The notes under the pieces were generated by a model, which did no database searches, had not been told where the DNA came from, and was given only the letters and a program-made list of their open reading frames with translations. A stretch of 37,937 nt of DNA from Endomicrobiia bacterium (GTDB lineage Bacteria; Elusimicrobiota; Endomicrobiia; DTEH01), in contig JANXCA010000009.1 in the NCBI GenBank assembly GCA_025060535.1, forward strand, positions 1 through 37,937, in the 5' to 3' direction. Each line of letters starts with the position of its first letter. Within the stretch, counting starts at the first letter, position 1. Below, in pieces: positions 34,835 through 37,937 of the stretch. A program made the translations under genes and the position numbers.

Positions 34835-35553
34835 ACATTTCCTGTGTTTCTTCCTCTCTCATTGACTCCACAACTTATAACTTCTTCTTCAGTTACTAAA
34901 GTCCAGTATTTGTCATTATAGTTAAGAAAATACTGAAGTTTAACAATTTCAAAACTTGAAATTAGTTTATTCAGTGCTTCTTTATCATAAACTCTAAATA
35001 ATTGAGTTTTCATATTTTTTCCAAAAGGTAAAGTTAATATAAACTTTCCATTTGGTTTAAGTATACGTTTTATCTCTGAAACTGCTTGATAGTCATCTTC
35101 AAAAACAGAGTCACCATAATGACCTAAACCTATATGTTCAATTGTTGAAATAGCAATAATAACATCAAAAAAATTATCTTCAAACTCTGTTTTACATATA
35201 CTACCTTTTACAAAAGTAAAATTCGGATGATAAAAAGGATATTCAGAGATATCAATTCCCCACACTTTATAACCTAAACAACTAAGCTCCAACGAGATAC
35301 TACTCCAACAACAACCAACATCTAAAATTTTACTTCCAACAGATACATCATATAAGTTCATAAACAAAAAACCTCTTTCAAAAATTCTTTCAGTGACTGT
35401 ATAATCTTCCTTATATATCTTTTCTAAAACTTTCTGTGGTAAACGATCTAATATTTTTTTAATAATAGAAAACTTAGAAGTTATCTTTTGGAGGGTTTCA
35501 TTCTTAAATTTTTTATGGACAACTATAGGCCACTCTAAAAATATTTTGTTCAT
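34807..35553 (-). CDS. Class I SAM-dependent methyltransferase
   Basis: A 248-residue enzyme with motif I ILDVGCCWSSISLEL near residue 78, an acidic motif II GYKVWGIDIS, and FFDVIIAISTIEHIGLGHYG plus RILKPNGKFILTLPFG for motifs III-IV. The IEHIGLGHYG segment is typical of methyltransferases found in O-antigen and exopolysaccharide clusters. The first ~65 residues are helical and basic. It probably O-methylates a sugar, perhaps a terminal cap. A good AGGAGA Shine-Dalgarno sits upstream. It overlaps the flippase stop by 4 bp and the next GT4 start by 28 bp. Confidence 0.88.
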   Translation of the reverse strand: MNKIFLEWPIVVHKKFKNETLQKITSKFSIIKKILDRLPQKVLEKIYKEDYTVTERIFERGFLFMNLYDVSVGSKILDVGCCWSSISLELSCLGYKVWGIDISEYPFYHPNFTFVKGSICKTEFEDNFFDVIIAISTIEHIGLGHYGDSVFEDDYQAVSEIKRILKPNGKFILTLPFGKNMKTQLFRVYDKEALNKLISSFEIVKLQYFLNYNDKYWTLVTEEEVISCGVNERGRNTGNVCIVLKNLK

Positions 35554-36788
35554 TTTTTATCTCCTGTTATCATCGGTAAAAACTTTAATATCAAAAAACT
35601 ATACACTACTAAACTAAAAATTTGAGTTAAAGAAGTTGCTAATGCTGCACCTATGGAAAAAAATTTAGGTATTAAGATAAAATTCAAAAGAATATTAACT
35701 GTACTACTTAGAAATGAAATTATAAACATCAAATTTTGTTTACCAATAATTATAAGGATATCACCTAAAATAATACTAATAAAAGCAAATGGAATACCTA
35801 TACATAAAACTTTTAATATCTTTATGGCATCTAAATATTTCTTTGGAAGCACAAACAACATCAAAGGTTCACCTGCAATTAACACTATAACTAGAATAAA
35901 CAAACCTGCTATTAACGAAACAATTATTCCCTCAATAGCAACTCTTAAAAATTGTTTACTGTTGTAAAGTTTTGACATTAAAGGAAAAAATACAGAACCA
36001 ATTACAGCTGCAACAAAAAACATAAAGCTATAAAACTGAACTGCCGCATTATACATACCAACTGTAGCATTTACAGTTAAAAATGATAACATAACAGTAT
36101 CTACTTTTGTATAAAACATTGAAATTAATATTGTTAAAAATAAAGGTAAAGATTGCTTCAAAAGAAATTTTGCAAAACCAATATCAAATTTATATATAGG
36201 CAAAATATATCTTAATCCTACTACAAATAAAAACAAATTAGTTAAATTTTCAGATAACACATAACTTATAACTACACTAATTAAACCTAATTTAAACATA
36301 CTTAAAAATGAAAACAAACCTAAAAAAATTATTTTCCTTAAGATATTTCCTATAGATAACCACCATATCTTAAGTTCTGAATAGAAAACAGAATTCACTG
36401 TTGTAAGTGGATAAGTAAGAAAACTTAACAAAAGTCCTATAACTGCAAAACGTTTAACAGGTTCTTTGAAAGTAAAAGTTGTTATTATAATTATACCAAT
36501 ATACACTGCTACCATAAACATTCTTAATATAGTAGCAGTACCTATTAAAAATCTTCCTTTCTGCTTATCTATACTTACTTCCCGAGTAATTATTGGCGTC
36601 ATTCCCATATCACATAAAGGAGAAAACATAGTTATATATGCTACTGCAAAAGAATAAATACCATAATCTTCAATAGAGATATTTCTTGTAATCATCATCA
36701 GAGTAAACAAAGATAATAATGACTCAGGAATTTTGGCTAATATTTGGATACCTATATTAGTAACTGCCGAAACAATATATTCTATCAT
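35550..36788 (-). CDS. wzx: Wzx-like oligosaccharide flippase
   Basis: A 412-residue polytopic protein of the polysaccharide-transporter (PST/MATE-like) family, with about 12 hydrophobic segments. It begins with the usual amphipathic start (IGIQILAKIPESLLSLFTLMMI), the family's GIYSFAVAYITMFSPLCDMGM, and a cytoplasmic TREVSIDK loop. The second half repeats the layout from LKQSLPLFLTILISMFYTKVDTVML. It would translocate the undecaprenyl-linked repeat unit across the inner membrane. It overlaps the ligase/polymerase gene before it and the methyltransferase after it by 4 bp each, a classic Wzy-pathway arrangement. Confidence 0.9.
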   Translation of the reverse strand: MIEYIVSAVTNIGIQILAKIPESLLSLFTLMMITRNISIEDYGIYSFAVAYITMFSPLCDMGMTPIITREVSIDKQKGRFLIGTATILRMFMVAVYIGIIIITTFTFKEPVKRFAVIGLLLSFLTYPLTTVNSVFYSELKIWWLSIGNILRKIIFLGLFSFLSMFKLGLISVVISYVLSENLTNLFLFVVGLRYILPIYKFDIGFAKFLLKQSLPLFLTILISMFYTKVDTVMLSFLTVNATVGMYNAAVQFYSFMFFVAAVIGSVFFPLMSKLYNSKQFLRVAIEGIIVSLIAGLFILVIVLIAGEPLMLFVLPKKYLDAIKILKVLCIGIPFAFISIILGDILIIIGKQNLMFIISFLSSTVNILLNFILIPKFFSIGAALATSLTQIFSLVVYSFLILKFLPMITGDKK

Positions 36789-37937
36789 ATATCTTTAAAT
36801 TCTCTACAAACAAGTAAACCACATAAAAACCAAAATGGTTCCATTATCCGAATAATAATAAAAGTATTTGCTCCAATTGATTGAACAAGTAAAGCTACAA
36901 GTGAAGATATGACACATAAGGATATTGATTTATATAATGAATCTGATGCATTCTTAAACACAAAAAACGCTTCTTTAAAAATTGTAAAAATCATCCATAA
37001 AAAAAATACCAAACCTAAAAGCCCTACCTCTCCAATTATTAAAGGTATTTGTGCATCTACAAGCCCTACACCCGTAACACCATGGCCTAATATAGGCCTT
37101 TTAGGAAGAAACTCTTCAAAAACTCTTCTCCATGCCTTTACTCGTGCTAATGCAGAAAGTTCTTTAACTTTAAATCCTAAAATTACAGCTTCTTCTTCAG
37201 ACCAACCAGGACCTACAAATGTTTCTTTTATTCTCTCAATTACAGTATTTGTTGCTTCTGGAAAAACTAAAGGAGACAAAGCAAACAAAAGTAATACACA
37301 TCCTAAAAGCAAACCTTTCTTCTTTTCTGTAAGTAAAATAATTATCATCATCATAGGAACAAATGCAAAATAACTTGACCTTGATTTAGTATATGCAAAA
37401 GGTATTAATGTAAAAATTATTAAAAACAAATATAAAAAGTTTGTAGTTTGAAGTTCAGAGTAACATAGCAAACAAAATAATAAAGATAAAACTATCAAAA
37501 GATACCCACCATAAGTATTGGCTTCACCCGAACCAACAGGTACCCCAGCTTTAACTTCTGCACCAGGAGCATCAAAAGGAGCATAAAGTCGCTCAACCTT
37601 ACCTATCAAAAAATAACCATGGATGTTTACAATTATAGAAGTGATCAAAAACAAAATAATATAAGTTTTTATTTGAGTTTTATTAGATACAATTTGAGTG
37701 ATAAGAAAATAAACTAAGAAGTATTCTATATATTTTAAAATATAAAAAATTGCTTTTTTAAATAATACTGTTCCAGAAAGAATTCCAAAATAAGTAGAAA
37801 CTACACAACTTAAAGTATATAAAAACATCGGCAACAACAAAGGAGTAAAAACTAAATCTATCTTTTTACTAAATACAGATTTTGCAAACCATCCAAAAAA
37901 AACAGCAAAAATTAATAAATCATCGATACGAATAACA
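36785..37937 (-). CDS. O-antigen ligase / Wzy-type polymerase, 5' end beyond right edge
   Basis: The ORF track starts at a TTG (37840), but the frame stays open to the window edge, adding VIRIDDLLIFAVFFGWFAKS and more in-frame hydrophobic sequence. The gene is therefore partial, with 383 residues visible. It is a polytopic membrane protein with the Wzy_C/WaaL-like region TKSRSSYFAFVPMMMI, a large periplasmic loop with RPILGHGVTGVGLVDAQIP, and closing helices GEVGLLGLVFFLWMIF. It would either polymerise repeat units or transfer the finished glycan to its acceptor in the periplasm; sequence alone does not separate these roles. It overlaps wzx by 4 bp. Confidence 0.87.
   Translation of the reverse strand, partial: VIRIDDLLIFAVFFGWFAKSVFSKKIDLVFTPLLLPMFLYTLSCVVSTYFGILSGTVLFKKAIFYILKYIEYFLVYFLITQIVSNKTQIKTYIILFLITSIIVNIHGYFLIGKVERLYAPFDAPGAEVKAGVPVGSGEANTYGGYLLIVLSLLFCLLCYSELQTTNFLYLFLIIFTLIPFAYTKSRSSYFAFVPMMMIIILLTEKKKGLLLGCVLLLFALSPLVFPEATNTVIERIKETFVGPGWSEEEAVILGFKVKELSALARVKAWRRVFEEFLPKRPILGHGVTGVGLVDAQIPLIIGEVGLLGLVFFLWMIFTIFKEAFFVFKNASDSLYKSISLCVISSLVALLVQSIGANTFIIIRIMEPFWFLCGLLVCREFKDI

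Noticed and set aside
35653-37373. Plus-strand ORFs of 104, 63 and 154 aa
   Set aside because: All antisense to the flippase and ligase genes. Their apparent length comes from hydrophobic codons on the opposite strand, and the Lys/Ser/Pro-rich translations match no family I know.
37840-37840. TTG start for the O-antigen ligase-like gene
   Set aside because: The reading frame continues upstream to the window edge with in-frame hydrophobic, family-like sequence, so this start is an artefact of the edge.

Overview
The window reads as an AT-rich chromosome segment from a diderm bacterium, probably from a poorly sampled phylum and possibly thermophilic. Evidence for a diderm: a PorV/UPF0164-type outer-membrane barrel, a GT9 heptosyltransferase-like domain and an O-antigen ligase/polymerase-like protein. 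Evidence for thermophily is weaker: proteins rich in Lys, Glu, Ile and Phe, and tRNA stems that are very GC-rich against a low-GC background. The pairing of a PorV-like barrel with a giant Fn3 protein ending in a FlgD-like Ig domain is a style I associate with Elusimicrobiota, WOR-3 or FCB-type lineages. That placement is inference only.

Layout. (1) Bases 1-3043, minus strand: a tight housekeeping operon, in transcription order MFS transporter, nitroreductase, NUDIX hydrolase, xseB, and a polyprenyl diphosphate synthase cut by the left edge. (2) Bases 3122-7582, plus strand: a four-gene operon of B12-binding-type radical SAM enzyme, TatD nuclease, YfhO-like membrane protein and a Cys-rich DUF6485-like small protein. 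(3) Bases 7585-9289, minus strand: six tRNA genes (Thr-TGT, Lys-TTT, Arg-TCT, His-GTG, Val-TAC, Asp-GTC) behind a good sigma70-like promoter, followed on the same strand by a MalK/UgpC-type ABC ATPase. (4) Bases 9359-37937, minus strand: one unbroken directon of 21 genes with no gap above 26 bp and many 4-bp ATGA overlaps. It begins (beyond the right edge) with surface polysaccharide genes: O-antigen ligase/polymerase, Wzx-like flippase, two methyltransferases, five GT4 and one GT2 glycosyltransferases, Gmd, an asparagine synthase fused to a GT9 glycosyltransferase, a membrane metallophosphoesterase, a membrane PHP protein and a low-molecular-weight tyrosine phosphatase. It continues into a 1911-residue Fn3/FlgD-Ig surface protein, a PorV-like barrel with a C-terminal LysM, a histidine-kinase-like protein lacking the usual H-box histidine, a TPR-TM-propeller protein, ribosomal protein L27 and the GTPase Obg.

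How the parts work together: the right two thirds would build, modify and flip a 6-deoxyhexose-containing surface glycan and assemble it outside the inner membrane. The barrel/Fn3 pair looks like a cell-surface cargo with a dedicated outer-membrane partner anchored to peptidoglycan. The same transcript could carry L27 and Obg.

Points most worth a second look: the AsnB-GT9 fusion, whose junction sits on an A-AAA-AAT slippery heptamer directly before a -1-frame TGA; the LysM-tailed PorV-like barrel with its giant partner; the histidine-less kinase beside the TPR-propeller protein; an L27 missing about six residues of its N-terminal tail; and a PHP hydrolase whose catalytic domain is interrupted by a membrane hairpin. 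There is no CRISPR array, insertion sequence, prophage or rRNA in the window. Outside the tRNA block no stretch over 100 bp lacks a gene.
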